DNA from: Acidobacteriota bacterium
Lineage (GTDB): Bacteria; Acidobacteriota; Terriglobia; Bryobacterales; Bryobacteraceae
Direction: 5' to 3'
DNA: 64,000 nucleotides
Assembly (NCBI GenBank): GCA_017304135.1
Contig: JAFLBB010000016.1
Location: 1 to 64,000, forward strand
Below are positions 42,681 to 51,718 of this stretch, piece by piece (positions within the stretch are counted from its first letter, which is position 1; each line of letters begins with the position of its first letter). Below the pieces are notes generated by a model. It searched no databases. It saw only the letters and a list, made by a program, of their open reading frames with translations, and had not been told where the DNA came from. The translations under genes were made by a program, and so were the position numbers.

Positions 42681-43657
42681 GCGGAGTTTTGCCGGCGCGT
42701 GTCTGCGTGATGCTCTACCACGGCGTGTGCGATGCGGGCGAGCGGAACGCGCACACATGCCGGAGGTTCATTCCGGCGCCACTGTTTGAGCAGCATGTGA
42801 AACTTTACCAGCAGTACGGGACGATCACGTCACCGGCGGAGGCATTCGGATTGCCCCGAAGTGCAAGGAACCCGGTTGTGATCACGTTCGACGATGGGTA
42901 TGCCAACAACTACTCGCTTGCGTTTCCGATCCTGCAACGATATCGAGCGAAGGCGACGGTGTTTCTGACAACCGGCTTTGTCGACCGGAGGATACATCTT
43001 GGGACGGACAGACTGGACTACCTGGTCCACAACGCGCCTGGGGATATCCACGAATTTGTGTGGAGGGGCCAGCGCATCCGGCTGCGAGAGAACGCGGACG
43101 GACCCGGCGAAGAGGCTCCCGGCGCGAGGGAGTTCCTCAAGCGCCTGCCCTTTGAAGAGACTCATGCGTTTCTGCAGGGGCTGCAGGAGCGGATTGGCAT
43201 CCACTACGATTGGGACGCCGTGCCACCGGCGCTGCTTCCGCTGCATTGGCACGAGATCCGCAAGATGCACGAGAGCGGGCTCGTCGTGTTCGGGGCGCAC
43301 ACGTTTTCGCATCCCATCCTGTCTCATTGCCCAGTGGATGTGCAGGAGTTTGAGATCGGCGAGTCGAAGCGCCGGGTGGAGGGCGAATTGGGTGTGGAAT
43401 GCACGTTGTTTGCCTATCCCAACGGGATGAGAGAAGACTACACGCAAGAGACGAAGACACTGCTGACCGCGGCCGGGTTCACCTATGCGTTCACGGCCGA
43501 GGGGGGCCATAACGCGGCTGAGCCGCAGGACCCCTATGAACTCAAACGGTGGGGCACGGAGATGAACCAGGCAGACCTGATCTATCTGCTTGCGGGAGGC
43601 GCATCAGCGATGGCGCAGCTCACCCGCCTGACTTCATCCGCGCCGCCAGCACAGTAG
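42608..43657 (+). CDS. Polysaccharide deacetylase family protein, second copy
   Basis: 349 residues from ATG 42608, inside the 3' end of the aminotransferase gene. CE4/NodB motifs are VVITFDDGYANNYSLAF (motif 1, catalytic Asp pair), FGAHTFSHPILSHC (motif 2, His pair) and LFAYPNGMREDY (motif 3). The layout YHGVCD...FIPAPLFEQHVKLY at the N-terminus fits extracytoplasmic or lipid-linked sugar deacetylases of exopolysaccharide loci. It has no clear signal peptide, so it may act on the cytoplasmic face on lipid-linked intermediates. It closes the tight gene group that starts at 38877. Confidence 0.87.
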   Translation: MSRGTSFRSTVKRIGARTGLLHLLSGVLPARVCVMLYHGVCDAGERNAHTCRRFIPAPLFEQHVKLYQQYGTITSPAEAFGLPRSARNPVVITFDDGYANNYSLAFPILQRYRAKATVFLTTGFVDRRIHLGTDRLDYLVHNAPGDIHEFVWRGQRIRLRENADGPGEEAPGAREFLKRLPFEETHAFLQGLQERIGIHYDWDAVPPALLPLHWHEIRKMHESGLVVFGAHTFSHPILSHCPVDVQEFEIGESKRRVEGELGVECTLFAYPNGMREDYTQETKTLLTAAGFTYAFTAEGGHNAAEPQDPYELKRWGTEMNQADLIYLLAGGASAMAQLTRLTSSAPPAQ

Positions 43658-43761
43658 CTTGGCTATAGCCACCCCTCCACATGCCGCATGCACAGCCTAG
43701 CGGGGCGGAGACGCGGGCAGCGCCGGACGCCGCGATCTCCGAAGCCCAGCGAGCACCAGTG

Positions 43762-44898
43762 ATGCACAAGATTCTGATTCTGATCGATTGCCTCTCGAGC
43801 CTGGATGGCGGGGCGGAGAAATGCCTATTGCGCACGAGCGAGACCCTGGACCGGCGGCACTACGAAATGCAGATCGTCTCCTTCCGCGAGCCGCCGGAGC
43901 GCACGCATCTGCAGCGCTTCGGCTGCCCGGTGAAGGTGATTCACCTGCGCTCCTGTTTCGGCTTCGAGGCTATGCGGGCGGCGATCCAGCTACGCGGGCT
44001 GATCAAGCGGGAACCGATTTCAGTGGTGCACACTTTTTTTCCGACTTCGGATCTGTGGGGCGGCCTGGTGGCGCGGCTGAGCGGATGCCGGATTCTGATC
44101 TCCAGCCGCCGCGACATGGGGATTCTGAGGAGGCGGTTCCACCGGATTCTGTATCGCTTGTTGGGCGGGATGTTCGACCAGGTGCAGACGGTTTCCAGCG
44201 CGGTGCGTGCCGCCACCATTCGGGACGACCACCTGGATCCGGAACGGGTGATTGTGATTGCGAATGGGGTCCCCCTGCAACAGGTTTGGGCGCCCCAAGA
44301 GAAGAGCCAGTTGCGGGCACGGTACGGGTTTGGCGGCGACTCGCCGCTGCTGGTGTCGATCGGCAGCATCAAGCCCGTGAAGGGACTCGACATCCTGGTG
44401 CGTGCCGCGGCGCGGGTGTGCCGGGAGTTTCCCACGGCAACCTTTTTGATCCTCGGCCGCGTCGCCGAAACGGTGTACTTCGCTCAGGTCCAGGCACTCA
44501 TCGACGAGTTGGGCTTGCGCGGACATTTCCGGTTCCCGGGCGTGGCTGAGGACGTGTTTCCCATGCTTCGAATGTGCGATGTGTTTTGCCATCTGTCACG
44601 GAGTGAGGGATTTTCGAACGCCGTGCTGGAGGCGATGGCGTGCGGTTTGCCTTGCGTGGTGAGCGATGCGGGCGGCAATCCGGAGGCAGTGTCGGATGGA
44701 TGGAACGGATTCGTCGTTCCTCGCGAAGACGCCGACCAGGCCGCGGCGCGGATGATCGAGCTGCTCCGGTCGCCGAAGCGGGCCCTGGAGATGGGCACGA
44801 GGGGGAGTGAGTTTGTGCGAAGGCGGTTTACCACGGAAGGCATGGTCCGGCAGTTGACCGAGCAGTATGACCGATTACTGGCGGCGAAGGGAATGTGA
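43762..44898 (+). CDS. Glycosyltransferase family 4 protein, second copy
   Basis: 378 residues from ATG 43762, where the conserved sequence begins (MHKILILIDCLSSLDGGAEKCLLR). An in-frame ATG at 43681 would add 27 residues rich in Ala and Pro and is less likely; neither has a strong ribosome binding site. The GT-B donor domain shows LLVSIGSIKPVKGLDILVRAA, FLILGRVAE and the E-x7-E motif in RSEGFSNAVLEAMACGLPCVVSDAGGNPE. It likely adds a further residue to the repeat unit. About 100 bases separate it from the preceding deacetylase. Confidence 0.87.
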   Translation: MHKILILIDCLSSLDGGAEKCLLRTSETLDRRHYEMQIVSFREPPERTHLQRFGCPVKVIHLRSCFGFEAMRAAIQLRGLIKREPISVVHTFFPTSDLWGGLVARLSGCRILISSRRDMGILRRRFHRILYRLLGGMFDQVQTVSSAVRAATIRDDHLDPERVIVIANGVPLQQVWAPQEKSQLRARYGFGGDSPLLVSIGSIKPVKGLDILVRAAARVCREFPTATFLILGRVAETVYFAQVQALIDELGLRGHFRFPGVAEDVFPMLRMCDVFCHLSRSEGFSNAVLEAMACGLPCVVSDAGGNPEAVSDGWNGFVVPREDADQAAARMIELLRSPKRALEMGTRGSEFVRRRFTTEGMVRQLTEQYDRLLAAKGM

Positions 44899-44908
44899 GG
44901 GCCACAAG

Positions 44909-47527
44909 ATGGACCGTGCATGGCTATTCCTGGCGTTTCTGATGAGCACCGGCGTGCCGGCGTTAGCGGGCACGGCGCCGGTCCTCTATTTCTCCGATCT
45001 GGAGGGCGGACCCAACACCGGGGGAGAGAACAATCGGGGCGTATGGGTGACGGTGTATGGGAACCGGTTTGGCGCGAGCCGCGGTGACGCCTACGTCACG
45101 ATAGGAATGGGGCGGGCCGCGGCGTACGCTTCCTGGGCGGAGACAAAGGTCGTCTTCCAGATTGGAGCGGCGGCGACAAGCGGAAACATTGTCCTCACCC
45201 GAGGAGCGGCGGCTTCGAACGGCATCCCGTTCCAGGTGCGCGGGGGCAAGATTTATTTCGTGGCTGTGGACGGCTCGGACGGCAACAAGGGATCGTTCGA
45301 GTCGCCATGGCGGTCGCTCATCCAGGCGCGCAACCAGATGCAGCCGGGAGATGTGACCTATGCCAGAAACGGAGTCAGCCAGACGGAGACGGACGACTGG
45401 GCGGCTTCGATGCTGTTGCGGACGCAGTGGTGCAGCAGCGGGCTGCCGCGAGCCATTGTGGCTTACCCTGGCGCGACGGTCACGCTTGGCTCTGCACAGG
45501 GCGCCTATTATGGACTGCGGGGCGCGGACACCAGCGGAGGAGCGTGCCAGGGAGGGTGGGTGTTCGCGGGACTTCGCATGCGGGGCAGCGTGGGGGCGGC
45601 GACGATCATGGGTCCTTCCACGAACTGGCGGTTCGTGGGCAACGACATGAGTTGTCCGAATGGCGACGGGCCTACGGCGTGCTTTGCGGCAAGCCTCGCT
45701 TCGAACGTGAAGTTCCTCGGCAATCACGTGCACGAGGCCGGGAAGGCTACGGCCTCTGCGTTGTATCACGGCGTGTATTTCTCAACGGACAGCAACCATG
45801 TCGAGATGGGTTGGAACACGATCGAGAACATACGGGGATGCCGGGGCGTGCAGATCCACTCGACGCGGCTGCTGCCGGATACCGGCTACAACCAGTACGA
45901 CATCAGCATCCATGACAACGTGATTCACGACACGCAGTGCGACGGGGTGGTGGTGGCGACGGTGGATCCGTCCAAGGGCAGGGTGATCCTGTTCAACAAT
46001 GTGATCTACAACGCGGGCAAGGGACCGAACAATCCGGAGCGGACGGGCAACTGGTCGTGCGTGTACGTATCCGGGATGACGAACGCGGGAACGCCGGGAA
46101 GCGGTTTCGTGGAGTTGGACAGCAACACCATGTACAACTGCGGGTCGTTCGCCACGCCCCCCTACGACGGGGCCAACAGTGCGGTGAAGTATTCCGGGGG
46201 CAACGAGGCGTTGCGGCTCCGGCTGCGCAACAACCTTGTGTATCAGGTAAGCGGGGCGCCGTATTACCTGGGGCCCGCGGCCTCGCTCACCGGTTCGAAC
46301 AACCTGTTCCACGGCAGTGGAGCGGCGCCGGCGTCGTTGAGCGAATCGGTTAGCGGCGACCCCAAGCTGGCTGGTCCGGCACTGGGCGATTTCCATCTCA
46401 CGGCGGGGAGTCCGGCACGGCGGGCGGGCGTGGCGGCGGGTGTGGCCCAGGACCGCGAGGGGAATCCGCGCGCGCCGGGCGCCTACGACATCGGCGCGCA
46501 TCAGTATACCCCCCCGAGTGTCGCCGCGCTACGCTGTCTCCCCGAAATCATCTACACGCCGGGGGAGGCGGCCTGCACGATCACGCTGAGCGAGGCCGCG
46601 CCTGAGGCCGGGGCGGAGATCCCCCTGGTTTCAAGCGATGCGCGGTTGACGGTGCCGAGCACGGTTGCGTTTGCGCCGGGAAGCCAGGAAGCCATCATCC
46701 GGGCGCAAGCGCCCGCGGTGACGGCACGCGCCTCGGCGACGGTAGCCTCTGGTACGGAAGGAACGAGCCAGGAGTGCCGGCTGTGGCTGTTGCCGCCGGG
46801 TTCCCATACGCCAGTGTTGCTCGCGGTGATGCATGGGGCAAGTTATACGGCAGGGGCGGTGGCGCCGGGCGAAGTGGTGTCGCTGTTTGGCGACAACCTC
46901 GGGCCGAGTGAAGGGGCTGGCGCCCATTTGGGAACGGACGGCCGTGTGTCCACGGAGTTGCAGGGGACGCGTGTGTGGATGAACGGCATCACGGCTCCGC
47001 TGTTGTACGTGCAGGGCAGGCAGGTAAACGCGGTAGCGCCTTTTGCCTTGGAGAGCGCGGCGCTGGCGAGTGTGGAGGTGCAGTGGGGCGGTGAACGCTC
47101 CAACACGGTGACGCTGCCCGTGGCGACGGCAGCACCAGGCGTCTTCACGGGAGACTCCTCGGGCTTCGGCCAGGCGCTGGCGTGGCATGAGACGGGGACA
47201 CTCAACACGCCCTCGCATCCGGCGACACGAGCGGGCCTCCTGGCGTTCTACGCGACCGGATTGGGGCAGACCGAACCCGCGGGCATGGATGGCTGGCCAG
47301 GGCGCGAGCCCTACCCACAGCCGGTGGCGCAAGTCTCGGTGAGCATCGGTGGTTATGCATGTGAGGTTCTGTATGCGGGCGCCGCGCCGGGAATTGTGGC
47401 GGGTGTGCTGCAAGTGAATGTGCGCGTTCCGTCGATGGTCGAGCCCGGGCCGGCGGTGCCGCTGGTCATATACGCAGGCGAGGCAGCCTCGCGGGCAGGA
47501 GTGACCATCGCCGTGGAGTCTCCATGA
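44909..47527 (+). CDS. Secreted right-handed beta-helix protein with Solibacter-type C-terminal domain
   Basis: 872 residues from ATG 44909, opening with a signal peptide (MDRAWLFLAFLMSTGVPALAG). Residues ~20-105 form an IPT/TIG-like domain (LYFSDLEGGPNTGGENNRGV, VTVYGNRFGASRGDA). Residues ~110-540 form a parallel beta-helix of the pectate-lyase type, starting GKIYFVAVDGSDGNKGSFE and rich in N/G turn repeats (NHVEMGWNTIENIRG, NNVIYNAGKG). After a beta linker, residues ~634-870 are the acidobacterial TIGR03437-type domain (VMHGASYTAGAVAPGEVVSLFGDNL ... YAGAAPGIVAGVLQVNVRVP). It may bind or trim the polysaccharide. Its N-terminal half is paralogous to the inverted gene that follows. Confidence 0.82.
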   Translation: MDRAWLFLAFLMSTGVPALAGTAPVLYFSDLEGGPNTGGENNRGVWVTVYGNRFGASRGDAYVTIGMGRAAAYASWAETKVVFQIGAAATSGNIVLTRGAAASNGIPFQVRGGKIYFVAVDGSDGNKGSFESPWRSLIQARNQMQPGDVTYARNGVSQTETDDWAASMLLRTQWCSSGLPRAIVAYPGATVTLGSAQGAYYGLRGADTSGGACQGGWVFAGLRMRGSVGAATIMGPSTNWRFVGNDMSCPNGDGPTACFAASLASNVKFLGNHVHEAGKATASALYHGVYFSTDSNHVEMGWNTIENIRGCRGVQIHSTRLLPDTGYNQYDISIHDNVIHDTQCDGVVVATVDPSKGRVILFNNVIYNAGKGPNNPERTGNWSCVYVSGMTNAGTPGSGFVELDSNTMYNCGSFATPPYDGANSAVKYSGGNEALRLRLRNNLVYQVSGAPYYLGPAASLTGSNNLFHGSGAAPASLSESVSGDPKLAGPALGDFHLTAGSPARRAGVAAGVAQDREGNPRAPGAYDIGAHQYTPPSVAALRCLPEIIYTPGEAACTITLSEAAPEAGAEIPLVSSDARLTVPSTVAFAPGSQEAIIRAQAPAVTARASATVASGTEGTSQECRLWLLPPGSHTPVLLAVMHGASYTAGAVAPGEVVSLFGDNLGPSEGAGAHLGTDGRVSTELQGTRVWMNGITAPLLYVQGRQVNAVAPFALESAALASVEVQWGGERSNTVTLPVATAAPGVFTGDSSGFGQALAWHETGTLNTPSHPATRAGLLAFYATGLGQTEPAGMDGWPGREPYPQPVAQVSVSIGGYACEVLYAGAAPGIVAGVLQVNVRVPSMVEPGPAVPLVIYAGEAASRAGVTIAVESP

Positions 47528-47587
47528 TCCGGCAAGAGCAGGCCGCGAACATGCGAATGGCTTGGGAAACAGCGAAGCGCCGCTTCA

Positions 47588-47631
47588 GGGCGCGGGGCGG
47601 ACGCCCGGCTATCATGCCGGACTCCGCGCCC
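47588..47631. terminator. Possible bidirectional terminator hairpin
   Basis: In the 150-base space between the convergent beta-helix genes, GGGCGCGG (47588-47595) pairs with CCGCGCCC (47624-47631), with an inner CCGGC-loop-GCCGG stem. The hairpin is imperfect between the two stems and has no strong T-run, so it may be weak or factor-assisted. Its place exactly where two transcripts meet is the main support. Confidence 0.35.
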
Positions 47632-47679
47632 CTTACCCCTTGGCGGCGCTGGCCGTTCCGATTCGTGGCGGCTGTCGTT

Positions 47680-50600
47680 CTATTTCACGGTGAACGGCGC
47701 GCTATAGGCAGCGGATGCGTAGCCAGAGTTGGTGACATAGCGCAATTCGTAAGTGCCCGGAGTGGAGGGAGCCTTGAGCGACATGGCGCCGCTGTTCTTC
47801 CAGAGGTAGCCATGCAGCAGCGCCTTGTCGGTGGGGGCGCCCACGAGATAGAGGCCGACCCAGTCACCGCTCCAGCCGGTGGGGCGTCCGCTCGGAGCTG
47901 TCCAGGAGACGTTGAACTGCTGGCCGGCGGCAACTGTGGTGACCGCGGACTGCACGCTGAATCCGGTTGTTCGCACGGCGAGGAGGGCGCTCCGCGCTGC
48001 CGCGCCGGTAACCCCGCCGCGGTAGTAGCGGAACTCGTACAGGCCGAGGTTGGCAGGCGTTTTGAAGGTTGCGGTTCCGGTGGTGGCGTATTTTGTCGAA
48101 ACCAGATTTACATACCACCAGTCGGGCGCGCCCACGGCGGTGAAGGTGATGTAGTCGCTCGGCGTATAGCTGGCGGACTTTGTCACGGAAGCAGACCAGG
48201 TCATGGTGATGGTTCCGTCTGCGGAGACCGTATAGGAGATGGTGGGCCCCAAACCGGTGGAGGCGGACGGATTCACCGTGAGGGTCGCACTGGCAGATTT
48301 TGTGGCGTCCGCCTTGGACGTGGCGGTCACGGTGACGGATTGCCTGGCGGACACGGTGGAGGGCGCGGTGTAGAGGCCAGTGGCGGAGATGGCCCCGACG
48401 GCCGCGCTGAGCTTCCAAGTGACTCCGGTGTCGGAGGCTCCGTTGACCTGAGCCAGGAATTGGAGGGTCTTGGCGGCCTCCACCGTCCCCACGGAGGGGC
48501 TCACCGAGATGCTCACGGCAACCACGGGCGGATTGATGGTGACGGTGGCGAGGGCCGACTTGGTGGGATCGGCGACCGAAGTGGCGATCACGGAAACCAC
48601 CTGCCTCACGGCCGTCGAAGCCGTAGCCGTATACAGCCCCGTGGAGGAGACGGAGCCGATCGCGGCGCTCAGTTTCCAGGTGACGGCTGTGTTGGCCGCC
48701 CCGCTGACCTGAGCGGTGAACTTGAAGGTCTGGCCGGGGGACAAAGACACCGAGGTGGGCTGAACGCTCACGCTGAGGGGCACCGCCGGGGGATTCAAAG
48801 TGATGACGGCGCTGGCCGACTTCGATGGATCGGCGGCCGAGGTTGCGGTGACAGTGACCGCCTGAGCGGCGCTGATCGTGGAGGGTGCGATGTAGAGGCC
48901 TGTCGAGGTGATCGTCCCCACGGCGGAACCGAGCTTCCAGGTGACAGCGGTGTTGGCACTGCCGGAGACGGCAGCGGTGAACTGCCGGGTTTGTCCCTGG
49001 TTGAGCGAGGCGGAGACCGGGTTGACGGTGATGCTCACCGGAACCGCGACGGGCTGGACGGTGACCTGAGCGGTCGCCGACTTCGTGGCATCGGCGCGCG
49101 AGGTGGCCGTGATCAGCACCGTTTGCGCAGCGGAAAGGGAAGACGGAGCCGTATAGAGGCCGGTATCAGAGATGGTTCCGAGTTGAGGACTCAGCGACCA
49201 GTCAACGGAGGCGTCCAGCGCGCCGCTGAGGGAAGCATTCAGTTGGATGGACTCTCCGGCTTCGACACTGCCGGTAGAGGGTGTCAGCGAGATGGAAATC
49301 TCTGGCGGCGCGACAACGCCGCCAATGGTGAACGCTCCCACGGGAATGCCCAGGGCCGGAGAAATCGCGGCTCCGTCGTAGTCCCAGGTGTGCGGCACCG
49401 AAGCGCCGGCGCCGAGGGCGGGGCTACCGTCCTGCAGGCGGAAGTCCTCTTGTGCCGCATCGACGAACAGGGGATTGCCTTGCAGGGAGCCGGTGCGGGT
49501 GATGGCGCCACCCGAGGTTGGCGCCGCTCCGCTCGGCGAATAGTAGAGATCGTTACTGGACTGAAGAGTGCCGCCGTAGTAAGAGGAGGCCCAAAAGAAC
49601 GGTTGTCCGCTGCGCGCGTAGAGGATGTTGTTGGTCAGAACCATCTTGCACTTGCAGTACTCCTGCACGAGAGGGACAGAGGCCGCGGCGGCTTGGTAGA
49701 AGGTGTTGTTGTAGAGGTAGCCCTCGGAGGCGCCGACGTTCATGAGCACGGCGCCGACGGTGGCGTCGGTGCTGTTGGCAAAGATGTTGTTGAAGACGTC
49801 GACGCGGCCGATGGGGTCGCTGTCGGCCATATAGATGAAGTTGGAGTTGCCGCCATGGAAGTAGTTGTCGTGAATGCGGATGTCCTTGGTGATGTTCGGC
49901 GAGGTCCCATGGGAGGAAACGAAGAGGGACGCGCCACGGTCCTTGGATGTCGGGCTGTCGATCTCATTCCAGCCGATGTCGATGTTTTGTGAGGGAGCGC
50001 CGAAGCCATCGAGCGTCTGGATGTAGAGGTCGTGCTTCATGCTGTCGTAGCCATTACGTGCGAAGAGGTTGCCGTAGATCACGTTCTCAGTGGAGTTTAC
50101 GGGTGTGAGCACACCGGCCCATAGTTGGGTGAGGTAGTCGTGCAGATGAAGGCCAACGTAGCGGTTGTAGTCACCCCACTGGGTGGTGAAGGCGCCCGAG
50201 CCTCCGGTTCCGGTCAATTTGGAGAAAGTGAAGTAGCTATTGCGGGCGAGGTTGGTCTGGAAGCCGTTGTGCCAGATGCGAGCGTTGCTGAGCACGGGCG
50301 TCTCACCGGGATAGGCGATCAGCGCTTTGCGCTTGGACGGTCCGCCGGCTCCTTTGGAGGAGGTGAAGGCGCCGTCGGAGTTGGTGTTGGTGTAGACGCC
50401 GCCGCGAACGTAAATGATGTACTGGCCATCGCCAGAGGTGTTTCGCGTGGGATCGAACATGAAGATGTCTTTGAACGGTCCGTTGGCGCCGGCGTCCTGG
50501 TTGGCGGAAAGCCCTGAGTTGGCGTTGTTGCCGTCATTGCCGGAGACGAAGTAGATCCTGCCGCTGGTGATGGTGAAGGGCAGTTCGTTAGAGGACACGC

Positions 50601-50955
50601 CGTCGACGTTCACCGAGATGCGGCAACTGCCGTCGGTCATGGAGCTATTCAGCCAGAACGTGATGCGTTCGAGTCCGCGGGCGGGGCCGAGGATGCCCCA
50701 CTCGGCATAGTCGGAGTCAGTGTTCAGTTGCACGCCACAGGCGGAAACGAAGTTAGCGCCCCGGCTGGCTCCGAGGTTCTTTCCCCAGATGGTGACGGCG
50801 GCACCCTGAGTGCTGGATTGCTCCCAACCCGCTTTCGGACCCCAGTCGAGGTCGGAAAAGAAGAGCCGCGGCGGCGGCGCTTGCGCGGAGAGCATGAGGG
50901 GAAGAGCGGCAGCGAGAGCGAGCCGCGCTGGCAGCGCCTGCAAGAGACTTGGCAT
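47680..50955 (-). CDS. Secreted beta-helix protein with four Ig-like repeats (inverted gene)
   Basis: 1091 residues, the only minus-strand gene in the polysaccharide locus. It has a signal peptide (LALAAALPLMLSAQA) and AAGGAG upstream of the ATG. The N-terminus (RLFFSDLDWGPKAGWEQSS, IWGKNLGASRGANFVSACG) mirrors the protein at 44909. Residues ~130-540 are a parallel beta-helix (GRIYFVSGNDGNNANSG onward, NIDIGWNEIDSP, IRIHDNYFHGGNS). Residues ~550-900 hold four Ig-like repeats of about 86 residues, and the rest a pair of similar domains (GLYEFRYYRGG, GTYELRYVTNSG). It is probably a large surface or extracellular protein acting on, or anchoring, the polymer. An 822-residue open frame on the other strand is a shadow. 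Confidence 0.85.
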   Translation of the reverse strand: MPSLLQALPARLALAAALPLMLSAQAPPPRLFFSDLDWGPKAGWEQSSTQGAAVTIWGKNLGASRGANFVSACGVQLNTDSDYAEWGILGPARGLERITFWLNSSMTDGSCRISVNVDGVSSNELPFTITSGRIYFVSGNDGNNANSGLSANQDAGANGPFKDIFMFDPTRNTSGDGQYIIYVRGGVYTNTNSDGAFTSSKGAGGPSKRKALIAYPGETPVLSNARIWHNGFQTNLARNSYFTFSKLTGTGGSGAFTTQWGDYNRYVGLHLHDYLTQLWAGVLTPVNSTENVIYGNLFARNGYDSMKHDLYIQTLDGFGAPSQNIDIGWNEIDSPTSKDRGASLFVSSHGTSPNITKDIRIHDNYFHGGNSNFIYMADSDPIGRVDVFNNIFANSTDATVGAVLMNVGASEGYLYNNTFYQAAAASVPLVQEYCKCKMVLTNNILYARSGQPFFWASSYYGGTLQSSNDLYYSPSGAAPTSGGAITRTGSLQGNPLFVDAAQEDFRLQDGSPALGAGASVPHTWDYDGAAISPALGIPVGAFTIGGVVAPPEISISLTPSTGSVEAGESIQLNASLSGALDASVDWSLSPQLGTISDTGLYTAPSSLSAAQTVLITATSRADATKSATAQVTVQPVAVPVSITVNPVSASLNQGQTRQFTAAVSGSANTAVTWKLGSAVGTITSTGLYIAPSTISAAQAVTVTATSAADPSKSASAVITLNPPAVPLSVSVQPTSVSLSPGQTFKFTAQVSGAANTAVTWKLSAAIGSVSSTGLYTATASTAVRQVVSVIATSVADPTKSALATVTINPPVVAVSISVSPSVGTVEAAKTLQFLAQVNGASDTGVTWKLSAAVGAISATGLYTAPSTVSARQSVTVTATSKADATKSASATLTVNPSASTGLGPTISYTVSADGTITMTWSASVTKSASYTPSDYITFTAVGAPDWWYVNLVSTKYATTGTATFKTPANLGLYEFRYYRGGVTGAAARSALLAVRTTGFSVQSAVTTVAAGQQFNVSWTAPSGRPTGWSGDWVGLYLVGAPTDKALLHGYLWKNSGAMSLKAPSTPGTYELRYVTNSGYASAAYSAPFTVK
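48256..49307 (-). repeat. Four tandem Ig-like repeats inside the inverted beta-helix gene
   Basis: Four imperfect units of about 86 residues (about 260 bases) follow one another. Each has the pattern VSVSP..G.VE/SL..GQT..F.A.VSG..NTAVTWKL, GTI/V.STGLYTAPS and TVTATS.AD.TKSASA.VT. Middle copies share the exact phrase NTAVTWKL. They are Big_2-like bacterial Ig folds used as rigid spacers in surface proteins. DNA identity between units makes this a likely site for copy-number change. Confidence 0.75.
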
Positions 50956-51056
50956 GGTCGATTCTCCTTGGAAACTTCGGACGTCGAAACGTGTCCCTCT
51001 GAGAGCCGTGAACTGGAAGGTACCGGAAGTACTACTGGGCCCTCGCCCGAAGTCTG

Positions 51057-51086
51057 AGAGTACGGGATCGAGTTCTGGGGTGTCAA
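51057..51086 (-). promoter_or_regulatory. Possible sigma-70 promoter of the inverted beta-helix gene
   Basis: On the minus strand TTGACA (51081-51086) is followed after 18 bases by TACTCT (51057-51062). The -35 box is perfect and the -10 box weak. It would start a transcript about 95 bases ahead of the ATG at 50955, so the inverted gene could be expressed independently of the surrounding locus. Confidence 0.35.
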
Positions 51087-51208
51087 TTGGAAAATATTAC
51101 CTAAGTCTTTGGTAATGAATGACATACGTGTTCATGAGGCAACGCGGGCACGTATTCTCGCGCTGAAAAAATGAGGGTTAGGGAAGTGAGAGAAACCGGA
51201 GCCGCTGA

Positions 51209-51532
51209 GTGCCGAGGCGAAGTCCATACGAGATTGTGTTGAGCGAGGAAGAGGCGCGGGAGTTGTCGCGCCGCGCCACGAGATTCTCGCTTTCCTACTG
51301 GCATGTGGTGAGGGCGAAGATGATTCTGTTCGCCGCCCGTGGGATGAACAATGACGAGATCGCCGCCAGGCTGGACACACGAAGGGAAGTGGTCAGCCGT
51401 TGGCGAAAGCGTTTCTATCAGCTCCGCCTGGCGGGTCTGGACGAGCCCTATCGAAGGGGGCAGGCGCGCAAAGAAGAGGACCAGGAACCGCTCGCGAAAA
51501 GGGGAGCGAACCATGGTCCCCACACGGGGTGA
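51209..51532 (+). pseudogene. Truncated IS630-family transposase, N-terminal helix-turn-helix only
   Basis: 107 residues from a GTG start. Residues 1-80 match the N-terminal part of IS630-type transposases (PRRSPYEIVLSEEEARELSRR, YWHVVRAKMILFAARGMNNDEIAARLD, VVSRWRKRFYQLRLAGLDEPYR). The frame then runs into unrelated Lys/Glu-rich residues and stops; the DDE catalytic domain is absent. It is a remnant of an insertion, located exactly between the inverted beta-helix gene and the following deacetylase, so it marks a rearrangement point. The fragment may be translated, but transposition by itself is impossible. Confidence 0.75.
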
Positions 51533-51718
51533 ACCGTGAGCGGGCGGCGGGGCGCGATCACGCGGCCCACGCAGGCGCGGGAGGATGCCAGGGCGAGAAG
51601 GAGCGCGGGTGTCTATTCCCGGACGAATACGTGAGCACGCGGGTGGCTAGACGGTCGAAGAGCCTAGGTCCAACCCCTGAAATCGGGAAGCACCCGGTAA
51701 TTCTTACATCGGTGTGAG

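Noticed and set aside
47524-49992. 822-residue open frame on the plus strand
   Set aside because: Gly/Asp/Arg-rich antisense shadow of the inverted beta-helix gene. Its repeats are only the mirror of the Ig repeats, and the true gene has a signal peptide, ribosome binding site and recognisable folds.
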